This document shows, one piece after another, positions 1 through 9,413 of a stretch of 64,000 nucleotides of DNA. Origin of the DNA: Rhodocyclaceae bacterium (GTDB lineage Bacteria > Pseudomonadota > Gammaproteobacteria > Burkholderiales > Rhodocyclaceae); contig RXJP01000075.1 in the NCBI GenBank assembly GCA_003963315.1, forward strand, positions 1 through 64,000. The letters are read 5' to 3'. Below the pieces are notes generated by a model. The model did not search any database, was not told where the DNA came from, and saw only the letters and a program-made list of their open reading frames with translations. Every line of letters starts with the position of its first letter. Within the stretch, counting starts at the first letter, position 1. The position numbers and the translations under genes were made by a program.

Positions 1-305
1 TAGATGCAGTTGATGTCCTTGGGGATCATGTTGCGGACGAACTCCAGCATTTCCGCCTTGCCGCGCCGCTCCAGCTCGCTTTCCAGTTCGTAGGCCTTGT
101 CGAAATGGTCCTCGATGGCCCGCTTGCTGCGGCCAGTGACGAAGATCATGTCGGTGATGCCTGCTGCCACCGCCTCTTCCACCGCGTATTGGATCAGGGG
201 CTTGTCCACCACCGGCAGCATTTCCTTGGGGCTGGCCTTGGTGGCGGGCAGGAAACGGGTGCCCATGCCCGCCACGGGGAAAACGGCTTTGGTGACTTTT
301 TTCAT
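1..305 (-). CDS. galU: UTP-glucose-1-phosphate uridylyltransferase, 3' part outside window
   Basis: Makes UDP-glucose from UTP and glucose-1-phosphate in the cytoplasm, the precursor for glucose, glucuronate and xylose donors. The first 101 residues are visible on the minus strand, beginning [20 protein letters not shown], which carries the nucleotide-binding GxGTRFLP signature, then the [10 protein letters not shown] segment and the IIFVTGR-like strand (here [17 protein letters not shown]). This is the canonical GalU N-terminus, so the start at 305 is firm. The gene runs off the left edge. It is the last visible gene of the minus-strand sugar-nucleotide block, 83 bases after manC stops, which fits supply of UDP-sugars to the EPS glycosyltransferases. 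Distinguished from RfbA by the longer [16 protein letters not shown] motif. Confidence 0.93.
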   Translation of the reverse strand, partial: MKKVTKAVFPVAGMGTRFLPATKASPKEMLPVVDKPLIQYAVEEAVAAGITDMIFVTGRSKRAIEDHFDKAYELESELERRGKAEMLEFVRNMIPKDINCI

Positions 306-388
306 GACAACACGAGGGTACGGAAAGTGGTTTTTATGGCTGGCTTAGCCGGCACAGTAACGGTTGGCGACGGCGCCCTGCACCGCCA

Positions 389-1861
389 TCAACGCCCATA
401 GGGGTCGGCCAGGCGCACGATGTCGTCCTCGCCAAGGTAGCTGCCGGACTGTACCTCGATGATCTCGAGAGGCACTTTGCCGGGATTGGAGAGGCTGTGG
501 CTTTGCCCGAGGGGGATATAGGTGGACTGGTTCTCCGACAGCAGCAGCGTTTCTTCCCCGCAGACAATCCGGGCCGTCCCCCTGACCACCACCCAATGCT
601 CGGCGCGGTGATAGTGCATCTGCAAGGACAGGCTGGCGCCCGGCTCGACCACAATGCGCTTCACTTGGAAGCGATCCCCCTCCGCAATGGCATCGAAGTA
701 GCCCCAGGGACGATACACCTTGCGATGGGTAGCCACCTCGCTACGCCCAGCCTGCTTCAGTCGGGCGACGATCCGTTTCACCTCCTGCGCCCGACCGCTT
801 GCCGCCACCAGGACGGCGTCGGCTGTCTCCACCACCACCACACCCTCGAGTCCTACGCAGGCCACTACCCGACCCGACGAAAATACCAGCGAATTGCGCA
901 CATCCTCGAGCAACACATCTCCACTGAAGGTATTGCCGCTGACATCCTTGTCCCGAGCCGCCAACAAGGCATCCCAGGCCCCCAGATCGGACCAGCCCGC
1001 CATCAGGGGCACCACCGCGGCGGGAGATGCGGACGCATCAACCGTCAACGGCTCCATCACCGCATAATCAATGGAGTCCGAAGGGCAGGCGAGAAACGCC
1101 AGGCGATCAACCCGCAGGAAGTCGCCGTCGCGGCTCGCGCCACGATAGGCATCCTTGCAGGCGGCATGGAGGTCGGGGGCATACTTCGACAATTCAGCCA
1201 GCCAACGCCGGGCACGCAGCATGAAAATGCCGCTATTCCAGAGATAGTCACCGCTGGCGACGAAAGCGGCAGCCGTCTCGTGGTCGGGTTTTTCAACAAA
1301 ACGCTCGAGACGGCGGCCCTTTCCGTCGGACAGAGCCCCTCCCAGTTTCAGGTAACCGTAACCCGTCTCCGCGCGATCCGGAACTATGCCGAAGGTGACC
1401 ACCGTGCCATCGGCGGCCACCTCGGTCGCCGTTGCAACCGCCTGGAGAAAGGCCGCCTCATCCCCAATCACATGGTCCGCCGGCATCACCAACAGCAGGG
1501 GGTCATCCCCTTGCTCGATGGCACGGAAGGCGGCCAGGGCCAACGCGGGTGCGGTGTTACGGCCCTCGGGCTCAAGGATCAGGGCCGCCAAAGGACAGTT
1601 CGCCCGGCGAAACTGTTCGGCGGTGATGAAACGGTATTCCTCGTTCGCCACCACGATCGCAGCGGCCACCCGCCCGGGCCCCGCGTACCCGCCCAGGCGT
1701 AGCGCTGTGGCCTGAAGCAGCGAGGCATCCCCAATCAGGGGCAACAACTGTTTGGGATGGTTTTCCCTCGACAGGGGCCAAAGACGTGTTCCCGCCCCAC
1801 CACAGAGAATGACCGGTTGAATCACCTCCAATCCCGGTATCACGCCCAGCGGATCGTTCAC
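389..1861 (-). CDS. manC: Mannose-1-phosphate guanylyltransferase / mannose-6-phosphate isomerase
   Basis: Bifunctional type II PMI/GMP enzyme of about 490 residues, making GDP-mannose. The N-terminal half has the pyrophosphorylase signature ILCGGAGTRLWPLSR (about residues 18-32) and FVEKPD; the C-terminal cupin half (about 360-490) has the isomerase motif region with QMHYHRAEHWVVVRGTA and QSTYIPLGQSHSLSNPG, the metal-binding cupin. The start is a GTG at 1861 whose GTGA overlaps the rfbC stop, a four-base coupled overlap; a longer reading to 1927 would overlap rfbC by 70 bases and adds nothing family-like. Also known as CpsB, AlgA or XanB in other organisms. Supplies mannose donor to the EPS transferases upstream. 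Confidence 0.93.
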   Translation of the reverse strand: MNDPLGVIPGLEVIQPVILCGGAGTRLWPLSRENHPKQLLPLIGDASLLQATALRLGGYAGPGRVAAAIVVANEEYRFITAEQFRRANCPLAALILEPEGRNTAPALALAAFRAIEQGDDPLLLVMPADHVIGDEAAFLQAVATATEVAADGTVVTFGIVPDRAETGYGYLKLGGALSDGKGRRLERFVEKPDHETAAAFVASGDYLWNSGIFMLRARRWLAELSKYAPDLHAACKDAYRGASRDGDFLRVDRLAFLACPSDSIDYAVMEPLTVDASASPAAVVPLMAGWSDLGAWDALLAARDKDVSGNTFSGDVLLEDVRNSLVFSSGRVVACVGLEGVVVVETADAVLVAASGRAQEVKRIVARLKQAGRSEVATHRKVYRPWGYFDAIAEGDRFQVKRIVVEPGASLSLQMHYHRAEHWVVVRGTARIVCGEETLLLSENQSTYIPLGQSHSLSNPGKVPLEIIEVQSGSYLGEDDIVRLADPYGR

Positions 1862-2403
1862 GGAAACACCTCGGCATTGGCCAAACTTTCTCCTTGCGCA
1901 TCCTTGGCTGAAAGCAGCGGCGAGCATTCCACGGGCCAGCGGATGTTCAAGGTATCGTCATCCCACCGGACGCAACGCTCATGCTCCGGCGCCCAGTAAT
2001 CGGTGGTCTTGTAGAGGAACTCGGCACTCTCCGAGAGCACTAGGAAACCATGGGCGAAACCGGCCGGGATCCAAAGTTGACGCTTGTTCTCCGCGGAAAG
2101 GTGGATGCCCTCCCAACGACCGAAGGTGGGGGAGGACCGACGCAAATCCACCGCCACGTCGAACACCTCCCCATGGGTGACGCGCACCAGCTTGCCCTGG
2201 GGTTGGCGAATCTGATAGTGAAGCCCGCGCAGCACCCCTTGCGCCGACCGCGAGTGGTTATCCTGCACGAAGCTGACCGACAGGCCGGTCCCTTCAGAGA
2301 AGTGGCGGGCGTTGAAGCTCTCGAAAAAGAAGCCCCGGTTGTCGCCGAAGACCCTGGGTTCCAAAATCAGCGCGCCGGCCAGCGATGTCTCAACGACCTT
2401 CAT
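1858..2403 (-). CDS. rfbC: dTDP-4-dehydrorhamnose 3,5-epimerase
   Basis: Third step of dTDP-L-rhamnose synthesis: double epimerisation of dTDP-4-keto-6-deoxyglucose. The 181-residue length is typical. Characteristic segments are GFFFESFNARHF near residue 25, then NHSRSAQGVLRGLHYQ (about residues 49-64, containing the catalytic-base His region), GKLVRVTHGEVFDVAVDLR, and the late WIPAGFAHGFLVLS stretch. It lies three bases after rfbA and overlaps manC by four bases, so translation is probably coupled within the rfbB-D-A-C-manC block. The C-terminal region (YKTTDYWAPEHERCVRWDD) is also family-typical, so no truncation is seen. Confidence 0.96.
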   Translation of the reverse strand: MKVVETSLAGALILEPRVFGDNRGFFFESFNARHFSEGTGLSVSFVQDNHSRSAQGVLRGLHYQIRQPQGKLVRVTHGEVFDVAVDLRRSSPTFGRWEGIHLSAENKRQLWIPAGFAHGFLVLSESAEFLYKTTDYWAPEHERCVRWDDDTLNIRWPVECSPLLSAKDAQGESLANAEVFP

Positions 2404-2406
2404 GGC

Positions 2407-3291
2407 TCAGAAAACCCTTTCCTTGAGCAGACCAAGCAGATACTGGCCATAAGCGTTCTTGGCCAGCGGGCGGGCCAGGCGCTCCAGATCGGTGTCACCG
2501 ATCCAGCCATTGCGCCAGGCGATCTCCTCAGGCGCAGCGACCTTGAGGCCCTGCCGCTTTTCCAGGGTGGCGATGAATAGCGAAGCCTCGATCATGGATT
2601 CGTGCGTCCCCGTATCCAGCCAGGCATGGCCACGCCCCATGACCACCACCTCCAACGCCTCCCGCTCCAGGTAGATGCGATTGACATCGGTGATCTCCAG
2701 TTCCCCCCGTGCCGACGGCTTCAGCCCGGCGGCGATGTCGATCACCTGGTTATCGTAGAAATACAGGCCGGTGACGGCATAGCGCGACTTGGGCTGGGCC
2801 GGTTTCTCCTCCAGGCTGATCGCGCGTCCTTGACGGTCGAACTCGACCACGCCATAGCGTTCCGGATCGTGCACCGGATAGGCAAACACGGTTGCCCCAC
2901 CGGCCTTGGTGGCCGCCGAGCGCAGCAAGGGAGCCAGGTCGTGACCATAGAAAATGTTGTCACCCAACACGAGCACGGAATCGTCCCGGCCGATGAAGTC
3001 CCGGCCGAGGATGAAGGCTTGGGCAAGGCCGTCCGGGGAGGGCTGAACCGCGTAGCTGAGACTGAGGCCCCAGTTGCTGCCATCACCCAGCAACTGTTCG
3101 AAGCGGGGGGTGTCGAGGGGGGTGGAAATGATCAGGATGTCCTGTACTCCCGCCAGCATCAAGGTACTGAGGGGATAGTAGATCATCGGCTTGTCATATA
3201 CCGGCAGCAGTTGCTTGGAGACGGCCAGGGTAACCGGATAGAGTCGGGTCCCGGATCCCCCCGCGAGAATGATGCCCTTGCGCTTATTCAT
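2407..3291 (-). CDS. rfbA: Glucose-1-phosphate thymidylyltransferase
   Basis: First step of dTDP-L-rhamnose synthesis, converting glucose-1-phosphate and dTTP to dTDP-glucose. 294 residues, normal length. Begins [19 protein letters not shown] with the [11 protein letters not shown] nucleotide-binding loop, [16 protein letters not shown], then [10 protein letters not shown] (Mg-binding Asp) and [11 protein letters not shown]. The C-terminal helical part ([19 protein letters not shown]) is typical of the RmlA tetramer. It overlaps rfbD by four bases (ATGA). Together with the other rfb genes it gives a complete rhamnose donor pathway inside the EPS locus. Confidence 0.96.
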   Translation of the reverse strand: MNKRKGIILAGGSGTRLYPVTLAVSKQLLPVYDKPMIYYPLSTLMLAGVQDILIISTPLDTPRFEQLLGDGSNWGLSLSYAVQPSPDGLAQAFILGRDFIGRDDSVLVLGDNIFYGHDLAPLLRSAATKAGGATVFAYPVHDPERYGVVEFDRQGRAISLEEKPAQPKSRYAVTGLYFYDNQVIDIAAGLKPSARGELEITDVNRIYLEREALEVVVMGRGHAWLDTGTHESMIEASLFIATLEKRQGLKVAAPEEIAWRNGWIGDTDLERLARPLAKNAYGQYLLGLLKERVF

Positions 3292-4223
3292 GGTTTATTA
3301 CTCAGAACTTCGGAAATCATGCGCCGCACGCCATGCCGCCAATCCGGCAGCTCAACGCCAAAGGTGGCGCGCAACCTTTGGGTTTGTAGGCGCGAATTCA
3401 AGGGACGGCGGGCCGGCAGCGGATAGTCCGCGGAGGGAATGGCTTCCACTTGATGCGGCAACACCTTGAGGGCGTGGCCCATTTCCTCGGCGCACTCAAG
3501 CACGTAACGGGCATACCCATGCCACGAGGTTTCGCCACTGGCGGCGAGGTGATAGGTACCGCTCAAGGACGGCTCCGCAAGCGCAGCACGCAAGGCATGG
3601 GCGGTGATATCCGCCACGAGATCGGCGCTGGTGGGAGCACCAATCTGATCCGCCACCACGGATAGGCGGTCGCGTTCCGTCGCCAAACGCAACATGGTCT
3701 TTGCAAAATTCCCGCCCTGGGTGGCGAAAACCCAACTGGTACGGAAGATCAAATGGCGGCCGCCCACCGCGCGGATCATTTCCTCGCCGGCGAGCTTGCT
3801 ACGGCCATAGACCGACAGGGGCGACGGCACATGGTCTTCATGCCAAGGATGGCTGCCGCTGCCATCGAAAACGTAATCGGTGGAATAGTGCACCAGCAGA
3901 CTGCCCAACAAGGCCGCCTCGCGCGCGAGGACGCCGGGGGCCACCGCGTTGACCGCCATGGCGGTGGACACCTCGGACTCGGCCTTATCCACGGCCGTAT
4001 AGGCCGCCGCGTTGACGATGACATCAGGCGCCAGCTTCCTGACCGTCCTGGACAGATCTACCGGCTCCGCCAAATCCCCGCAACAACCACCTTCGCCGGA
4101 CCGGTTCAGGGCCACGACATCGCCCAACGGGGCCAGCGCCCGCTGCAACGCCCATCCCACCTGGCCGTCGCACCCCAGGAGCAGGATTTTCGGCCAGACG
4201 AAACCGCGCACATCACGTGCCAT
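3288..4223 (-). CDS. rfbD: dTDP-4-dehydrorhamnose reductase
   Basis: Final NAD(P)H-dependent reduction to dTDP-L-rhamnose. About 311 residues, with the Rossmann loop [17 protein letters not shown] near residue 15, [20 protein letters not shown], and the catalytic YGRSKLAGE (Tyr and Lys of YxxxK). I chose ATG at 4223, inside the last codons of rfbB (11-base overlap); a GTG at 4211 is an alternative, and the longer reading to 4289 only adds sequence overlapping rfbB. The middle position in rfbB-D-A-C is the usual gene order. Confidence 0.93.
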   Translation of the reverse strand: MARDVRGFVWPKILLLGCDGQVGWALQRALAPLGDVVALNRSGEGGCCGDLAEPVDLSRTVRKLAPDVIVNAAAYTAVDKAESEVSTAMAVNAVAPGVLAREAALLGSLLVHYSTDYVFDGSGSHPWHEDHVPSPLSVYGRSKLAGEEMIRAVGGRHLIFRTSWVFATQGGNFAKTMLRLATERDRLSVVADQIGAPTSADLVADITAHALRAALAEPSLSGTYHLAASGETSWHGYARYVLECAEEMGHALKVLPHQVEAIPSADYPLPARRPLNSRLQTQRLRATFGVELPDWRHGVRRMISEVLSNKP

Positions 4224-5271
4224 AGTGCCGTTCCATCCATTGCCGATAACCACCATCGGTGACGTTACCAACCCATTTCTGGTTCTCAAGGTACCAAACC
4301 ACCGTCTTGCGGATGCCCGATTCGAAAGTCTCCGCGGGCGCCCACCCCAACTCGTTCATCAACTTGCTGGCATCAATCGCGTAGCGACGATCGTGGCCCG
4401 GCCGATCCCGGACGTAGGTAATCTGCTCCCCATAGGAGCGCCCGTCGGCACGGGGGGCCAGCTCGTCAAGGATGCCGCAGAGCGCCTTCACCACCTCAAG
4501 GTTGGTTTTTTCGTTGCAACCGCCGACGTTGTAACTCTCCCCCGGGCACCCCGCCGCCAACACCCGACGGAGGGCACTGCAATGGTCTTCCACGTACAAC
4601 CAATCCCGTACCTGCCGGCCGTCGCCATAGATCGGCAGGGCTTTGCCGGCCAGGGCATTGTGGATGACCAGCGGGATCAACTTTTCAGGAAAATGGAATG
4701 GACCGTAGTTGTTCGAACAATGGGTGGTCAATACGGGAAGCCCATAGGTATGGTGATAGGCCCTTACCAGATGGTCGGAGGATGCCTTGGATGCCGAATA
4801 GGGGCTGTTGGGCATCACGCGGCTGGATTCGGTAAAAGGAGGGTCCTCGGGTTCAAGGGAACCGAACACTTCGTCGGTGGACACATGAAGGAAGCGGAAC
4901 GCCCCCATTTCCCCGTCGCCCAGGCCTTTCCAGTAGGCGCGCACGGCTTCGAGCAGACGGAAAGTCCCGACCACGTTGGTTTGAATGAAATCGGCGGGGC
5001 CGAGGATGGAACGATCGACATGGGACTCGGCAGCGAAATTGACTACGGCACGAGGCCGATAGCGCTCCAGCAAATCCGACACCAAGTTCGTATCGCCAAT
5101 GTCACCACGGACGAAAACGTGGCGATCCATGCCCATCACGGCGGCCAGGTTCTCCATGTTCCCGGCATAGGTCAGATTGTCGAGGTTCAGCAGGCGCTCA
5201 TCGTTCCGAGCCAGCCAGGTCAGTACAAAATTGGCGCCGATGAAACCCGCGCCGCCCGTCACTAAGATCAT
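4213..5271 (-). CDS. rfbB: dTDP-glucose 4,6-dehydratase
   Basis: Converts dTDP-glucose to dTDP-4-keto-6-deoxyglucose with bound NAD. 352 residues. The start [20 protein letters not shown] gives the GGAGFIG nucleotide loop; AAESHVDRSI and STDEVFGSLE (active-site Thr-Asp-Glu) are diagnostic of the dehydratase rather than other SDR enzymes; catalytic YSASKASSDHLVRAY follows. The C-terminal YVRDRPGHDRRYAIDASK is also RmlB-like. It heads the rfb block after a 123-base gap from epsI; the gap contains a 13-base palindrome at 5349-5361, so a separate promoter or regulatory site is possible here. Confidence 0.96.
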   Translation of the reverse strand: MILVTGGAGFIGANFVLTWLARNDERLLNLDNLTYAGNMENLAAVMGMDRHVFVRGDIGDTNLVSDLLERYRPRAVVNFAAESHVDRSILGPADFIQTNVVGTFRLLEAVRAYWKGLGDGEMGAFRFLHVSTDEVFGSLEPEDPPFTESSRVMPNSPYSASKASSDHLVRAYHHTYGLPVLTTHCSNNYGPFHFPEKLIPLVIHNALAGKALPIYGDGRQVRDWLYVEDHCSALRRVLAAGCPGESYNVGGCNEKTNLEVVKALCGILDELAPRADGRSYGEQITYVRDRPGHDRRYAIDASKLMNELGWAPAETFESGIRKTVVWYLENQKWVGNVTDGGYRQWMERHYGT

Positions 5272-5348
5272 CGCTGCTTACCTCCGGCATCCATAACACC
5301 ACCGTCCCCTGAATTGACGTGCCAGCAAAAGATGCCACCTTACGCAAG

Positions 5349-5361
5349 GTTTGTTACAAAC
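5349..5361. promoter_or_regulatory. 13-base palindrome upstream of rfbB (GTTTGTTACAAAC)
   Basis: A perfect palindrome around base 5355 in the gap between epsI and rfbB, 78 bases before the rfbB start. The core TGTTACA also appears in other intergenic gaps of the locus (near 19862 and 42327, and as the variant TGTAATA near 33122 and 44770). It could be an operator; this is inference from position and symmetry only. Confidence 0.35.
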
Positions 5362-5394
5362 ATTGGGCAGGAGGGACTGCCTGCCGGCCATGGC

Positions 5395-6078
5395 TCAGCT
5401 TCGCCCCAATCCGCTCAAACGCTGCCGGCTCGATTCGGGAATGGCCTCCAGCAATTGATTGACGAACAACGCGTGGGCCCGATAGGCCCGGGCCGGGTCC
5501 GGATCAATGGAAGAGACCCGAAACAGCAGTCCGTCCGGGATCTGGCCGGTCAGGCCATAACGCAGTTCCACCAGGCGCTTGTAAAACTTGCTTTCGATGG
5601 CCTTGTCGCCCACCGTGAACCAGTAGGTGACCGGTTCCTGGCGCGGCCCCATGGAAGTAAACAGGCGGCGTACCGGAATCTCGCCGAACTCCGTGGGCAG
5701 CATGCCGGGCTCGTTACTGTGGAGGGTAAAGCCCTGGGCCGGGTAGCAGACCTCCGGCTTATGCGCCTGCAACTCGTCGCGCTGGTCGCTGCCATAGGCG
5801 ATGGACACCATGACCCGATAGCCGTCGTCGTTGACGTAGGTCCGCGTCAGGATCTGACTATAGAGTTTGTCGAGCAGCTCCTTGGTCTGGGGATTGACCA
5901 CCTGGGCGAACTGCTGCGGCTCCTCCCGCCAGTTGCCGAGCCGATGAGGCACCATGGTTTCCAGCGAAATGGCCGGCCCCTTGTCCGCAGCTTTGGTATC
6001 GGGCCGCACCACGACGGCACCCAGACTGGTGGCGAACATTAATGCGGCCAATACGACCGCGGTTCTCGATGAAATCAT
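5395..6078 (-). CDS. epsI: EpsI family exosortase-associated protein
   Basis: About 227 residues with an N-terminal signal/anchor (MISSRTAVVLAALMFATSLG) and an otherwise periplasmic body. Segments such as VPHRLGNWREEP near residue 45, SQILTRTYV, RVMVSIAYG, HKPEVCYPAQGF (with the conserved CYPAQG) and PVTYWFTVGDK are typical of the EpsI domain that accompanies exosortases, either as a separate protein or as an exosortase C-terminal domain. Its biochemical role is not established. The start at 6078 follows a clear drop-off of family-like sequence; the frame stays open to 6537 but that part overlaps the next gene. Unusually it lies about 22 kb from the exosortase gene rather than beside it. Confidence 0.9.
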   Translation of the reverse strand: MISSRTAVVLAALMFATSLGAVVVRPDTKAADKGPAISLETMVPHRLGNWREEPQQFAQVVNPQTKELLDKLYSQILTRTYVNDDGYRVMVSIAYGSDQRDELQAHKPEVCYPAQGFTLHSNEPGMLPTEFGEIPVRRLFTSMGPRQEPVTYWFTVGDKAIESKFYKRLVELRYGLTGQIPDGLLFRVSSIDPDPARAYRAHALFVNQLLEAIPESSRQRLSGLGRS

Positions 6079-6143
6079 GATTGACGCTCCTGGCACGACG
6101 GGACCGGGTCCCGAGAAATATTTACAGTAGCCCGCACTCGCGG

Positions 6144-7349
6144 CTACCCATCCCGCTGGGTTCTTTCCCACGCCCGTTGCCGGTCGGAAAAGAACTTGAT
6201 ATAGAGGGGAATCTTCGACGCCGCGTAGGCTGGCACCGTCATCAAATCGGCGAAGGAGACGATGTCGCGGCCGAATCGGTACCAACCCAGGAAGACCGAC
6301 ACAATCAGCATTCCCACCACGATGCCCGCCGCCGCCAGCGGCATCCAGCCGCCCCCCGCCATCCCCGTCAAGGCCACCAACGCAACCAGACCGAAAACCG
6401 CCAGGCTCAGAAAGGCCAAGGGCGGCACGAACAAATCGATCACCATGGCCAGCAGGGGAAGATTGCCCTCCTTGACCGCCCGGAACGCGGCAAGGGGAAG
6501 CGCACCGCCGATCAAGGAAAGAGAACCATGTTCCCAACGCCGTCGCTGACCTTCGCGGCCGGCGGCGTTGGCGGGGAACCGGCTGGACACCCAGGCATCG
6601 GGACAGAACTGGGGGGCCGCTCCTGCGGCGGCCAGGTCGAGGCCTAGCTTGAAGTCCTCCACCAGAAAACCATTGGCCACGGGCACGTCATTGATCTTCT
6701 GCCAGGGATAGGCGATACCCGAACCCATGACCTGGCAGGGCAAGCCCCAGCGGAGGAAGCCCAACGGCCGTACCCGGTTTTTAACGGCCCAGGCGAAGGC
6801 GGCGATTCTCATGCCTGGCCCGCCGCCCGCCGCCTCCATCAGATAAAGCGCCTGCACGGGTCGTCCGGTTGAGGCACATTGGCAGGCAATCCGGTCTATG
6901 CACCCGTCAGCCACCCAGCAGTCGGCATCCACCACAATCACCACCTCCGGTGGCGACGCGCGCAAATGGGCGATGCCGAATTCAAGGGCATAGATTTTCC
7001 CCCGTTGCCGCGTATCGAACCTTTCGATCACCTCGGCCCCGGCCTGCCGCGCCTGCTGGGCGGTATCGTCGCCGCAGTTGTCGGCGATGACCAGCAAGCG
7101 GTCACCCTCACCCAACTGCCCCTTCACGCTGTAGAGCGTATCTACAATCCCGGCCCCTTCATCATGGGCTGGCACCAGCACGACGATTGATGGCCGCCGC
7201 GTCGCCGGGGCCTGCGGGGCCTTGCGCCGCCAGAGGCAAGCGCTAGCGACTTGAATAAACAGCACGACCACCGGAAACGCCGTGACCGCCACACACGTCC
7301 ACGCCAGGAAGCCGACCAGGACCGCCACCTCGATGCCGCCGGCGTTCAC
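6144..7349 (-). CDS. Membrane glycosyltransferase family 2, processive type
   Basis: About 401 residues. N-terminal membrane segment (residues 7-38), cytoplasmic GT-A domain with VLVPAHDEG, the sugar-nucleotide motif VVDADCWV (DAD at 141-143), the acceptor-site pair ED at 231-232, and QRRRW at 268-272; then two or three C-terminal membrane segments (about 290-375). D, DxD, ED and QxxRW is the pattern of processive GT2 enzymes (hyaluronan, cellulose, PNAG synthases). Starts at GTG 7349, whose GTGA overlaps the stop of the epimerase upstream. It is a clear paralogue of the gene at 9414-10577, sharing blocks such as [10 protein letters not shown] and GLPCQ. Whether it is truly processive or adds single sugars cannot be told. 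Confidence 0.87.
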   Translation of the reverse strand: MNAGGIEVAVLVGFLAWTCVAVTAFPVVVLFIQVASACLWRRKAPQAPATRRPSIVVLVPAHDEGAGIVDTLYSVKGQLGEGDRLLVIADNCGDDTAQQARQAGAEVIERFDTRQRGKIYALEFGIAHLRASPPEVVIVVDADCWVADGCIDRIACQCASTGRPVQALYLMEAAGGGPGMRIAAFAWAVKNRVRPLGFLRWGLPCQVMGSGIAYPWQKINDVPVANGFLVEDFKLGLDLAAAGAAPQFCPDAWVSSRFPANAAGREGQRRRWEHGSLSLIGGALPLAAFRAVKEGNLPLLAMVIDLFVPPLAFLSLAVFGLVALVALTGMAGGGWMPLAAAGIVVGMLIVSVFLGWYRFGRDIVSFADLMTVPAYAASKIPLYIKFFSDRQRAWERTQRDG

Positions 7350-8305
7350 AGGCCGGTCCCCTGTTGCTTGAAATAATCCACGGTACGTTGCAGCCCAGTT
7401 TCCAGCGATGTCGTCGGCTGCCATGCCAACGCTGTTTGCGCCAGGGAGATGTCCGGCTTTCGGCGCAAAGGGTCGTCCTCCGGCAGCGGCCGGAAGATCA
7501 ACCGACTCGACGCCCCGACAAGTTCGATCACCTTGCGGGCAAGCTCCGCCACGGTGATTTCCCCGGGATTGCCCATGTTCACCGGTCCGGTGAAATCGTC
7601 CGCGGAATGCATCGCCCGGATCAAACCATCGACGAGATCGTCCACATAGCAGAAACTGCGGGTCTGGCTACCGTCGCCGTAAATCGTGATGTCCTCGCCG
7701 CGCAGGGCCTGGACGATGAAGTTACTCACCACACGGCCATCGTTGGGCAGCATGCGGGGGCCGTAGGTATTGAAGATCCTGACCACCTTGATGCGCAATC
7801 CGTGCTGCCGCCAATAATCGAAGAACAACGTTTCCGCACAACGCTTGCCTTCGTCGTAGCAGGCGCGGATACCCACCGGATTGACCCGACCCCAATAACC
7901 TTCGGTCTGGGGATGAATCTCGGGGTCGCCGTAAACCTCGCTGGTGGAGGCCTGCAGAATTTTTGCCTTGAGACGCTTGGCCAGGCCCAGCATGTTGATG
8001 GCACCGTGGACGCTGGTCTTGGTGGTTTGCACGGGATCATGCTGATAGTGGATGGGGCTCGCCGGGCAAGCGAGGTTGTAAATCTGGTCCACCTCCACGT
8101 AGAGGGGAAAGGTCACATCGTGGCGGACCAATTCGAAGTTGGGGCGATCCAGCAGATGGGCCACATTGCGTCTACGCCCGGTGAAAAAGTTGTCCACGCA
8201 CAACACCTCGTGGCCGGCCTCCACCAGACGCTCACACAAGTGGGAACCGAGGAAGCCGGCCCCGCCGGTAACCAAAATGCGTTTGCTGTCCGTGATCGTT
8301 TCCAT
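7346..8305 (-). CDS. NAD-dependent UDP-glucuronate decarboxylase-like epimerase (UDP-xylose synthase)
   Basis: SDR-family enzyme of about 319 residues. Rossmann loop [17 protein letters not shown] at residues 11-27, [42 protein letters not shown], and YDEGKRCAE (Tyr150, Lys154). The YDEGKR catalytic motif and the CPASP block are characteristic of UDP-glucuronic acid decarboxylases that yield UDP-xylose, so that activity is the best guess; no UDP-glucose dehydrogenase is in the window to supply UDP-glucuronate. The ATG at 8305 is chosen because it follows the stop of the WecG-type gene by seven bases with a GAGG nearby; the longer reading to 8344 overlaps that gene. Confidence 0.85.
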   Translation of the reverse strand: METITDSKRILVTGGAGFLGSHLCERLVEAGHEVLCVDNFFTGRRRNVAHLLDRPNFELVRHDVTFPLYVEVDQIYNLACPASPIHYQHDPVQTTKTSVHGAINMLGLAKRLKAKILQASTSEVYGDPEIHPQTEGYWGRVNPVGIRACYDEGKRCAETLFFDYWRQHGLRIKVVRIFNTYGPRMLPNDGRVVSNFIVQALRGEDITIYGDGSQTRSFCYVDDLVDGLIRAMHSADDFTGPVNMGNPGEITVAELARKVIELVGASSRLIFRPLPEDDPLRRKPDISLAQTALAWQPTTSLETGLQRTVDYFKQQGTGL

Positions 8306-8312
8306 CAAGGCC

Positions 8313-9407
8313 TCAGGCTGTGTGCTCCAACACAAAGTCGGCACAGGCGTAGCCGAGGATGCGTCGCACCGGGTACGAGGGGTTTGTCACCGCCAGGCGG
8401 CCGCATTCCGCCAGCGCTCCATGCAACAGCAGGAGCAAACCGACAAAGGCGCTATCGGCGAAACTCACCCCGCCGAGGTCGAGGCGCACCGGCCTGCCGT
8501 CAAGCGCGGCGGCGGCAAAACACTGCCGCAGGGGTAGCAGGTTGGCGGCGGACCAGGCGCCCAGCGGCCGGATCACCATCCGCCCATGCTCTTCCACGCA
8601 CCCGACCGAAGCCTCGGCCAATGCCACCGCCGATGGCCGGTGACGGCGCAAATACCAGGCCGCAGGCAGCACCCGGCGCCATAGCAATCCGATCAGCCTG
8701 CCTCCGTCAATCCAGTAGCGGCGCCACAGCGAGGGCTCCTCGCGGATGCGCCACAGCCATTCCAGCCCGCAACACTGCATCCAACGGGGCGCACGGCGCA
8801 CGGTGCCGGCGGCAAAGTTGACCACCGCGCCCAGGTGGCTGACCAGCGGTGCGCGAATGCGGTCGCGATTGCGCTCTATCCAGGCCTGGCCCTTTTTGGC
8901 CCCCAGGGCGACGACGACGAAATCGGCCCCGCTGGCGTTGATCCGATCGATGATCCCGTCGCTGCTCATGTCTTCGATCGAACCGAATCCGGGAAAATCG
9001 TGGCCGACACAGACAAGGCCTGCCGCCGCCTGGTTGAGCCGTCGGGAAGCCTGCTCGGCAGCGCCCGGCGGGCCGCCGAAGAAATACACGCTCAGGCGCC
9101 CTGGCCCCTGCCGCAAAGCTTCGAACACGTTTGAGCCGGTGACCCGCTCCTTCAAGGGAACGCCCATCAAGCGGGCGATCCAAACCAGGGGCATACCGTC
9201 GGCGGTGCTCAAATCGCTATTGATGACGGAACGGCGGAAGGCTGCATCCTCCAGGCTACCCACCAGGAAGCTCAGGTTCGGCGTGGACAGGAAGCAGCGC
9301 GTGCGGGACGCCGCGGCCTGTCGCAGGCGTGCCACCACTTCTTCCTGGGTTACCGCGTCCACGGTCAGTCCGCAGAGGCAATGCACGTCCCGGGTGAAAT
9401 CCGTCAT
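8313..9407 (-). CDS. WecB/TagA/CpsF-family glycosyltransferase fused to a STAS-like domain
   Basis: 364 residues in two parts. Residues 1-245 are a WecG/TagA-type (GT26) transferase: [27 protein letters not shown] (with the key Asp70), [40 protein letters not shown] and [20 protein letters not shown]. Such enzymes usually add the second sugar to an undecaprenyl-PP-linked primer. Residues 275-364 look like a STAS/anti-sigma-antagonist fold: [36 protein letters not shown] and the following helix. In classical antagonists the DSSG motif holds the phosphorylated Ser; here it reads ADSAF, so regulation by phosphorylation is uncertain. A fusion may let a kinase, nucleotide or partner protein control chain initiation. 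The domain boundary is my estimate. Confidence 0.82.
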   Translation of the reverse strand: MTDFTRDVHCLCGLTVDAVTQEEVVARLRQAAASRTRCFLSTPNLSFLVGSLEDAAFRRSVINSDLSTADGMPLVWIARLMGVPLKERVTGSNVFEALRQGPGRLSVYFFGGPPGAAEQASRRLNQAAAGLVCVGHDFPGFGSIEDMSSDGIIDRINASGADFVVVALGAKKGQAWIERNRDRIRAPLVSHLGAVVNFAAGTVRRAPRWMQCCGLEWLWRIREEPSLWRRYWIDGGRLIGLLWRRVLPAAWYLRRHRPSAVALAEASVGCVEEHGRMVIRPLGAWSAANLLPLRQCFAAAALDGRPVRLDLGGVSFADSAFVGLLLLLHGALAECGRLAVTNPSYPVRRILGYACADFVLEHTA

Positions 9408-9413
9408 GGTCGT

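Noticed and set aside
497-1702. Long plus-strand open frame opposite manC
   Set aside because: Antisense shadow of a GC-rich gene; no signal, domain or family-like sequence, and manC is certain.
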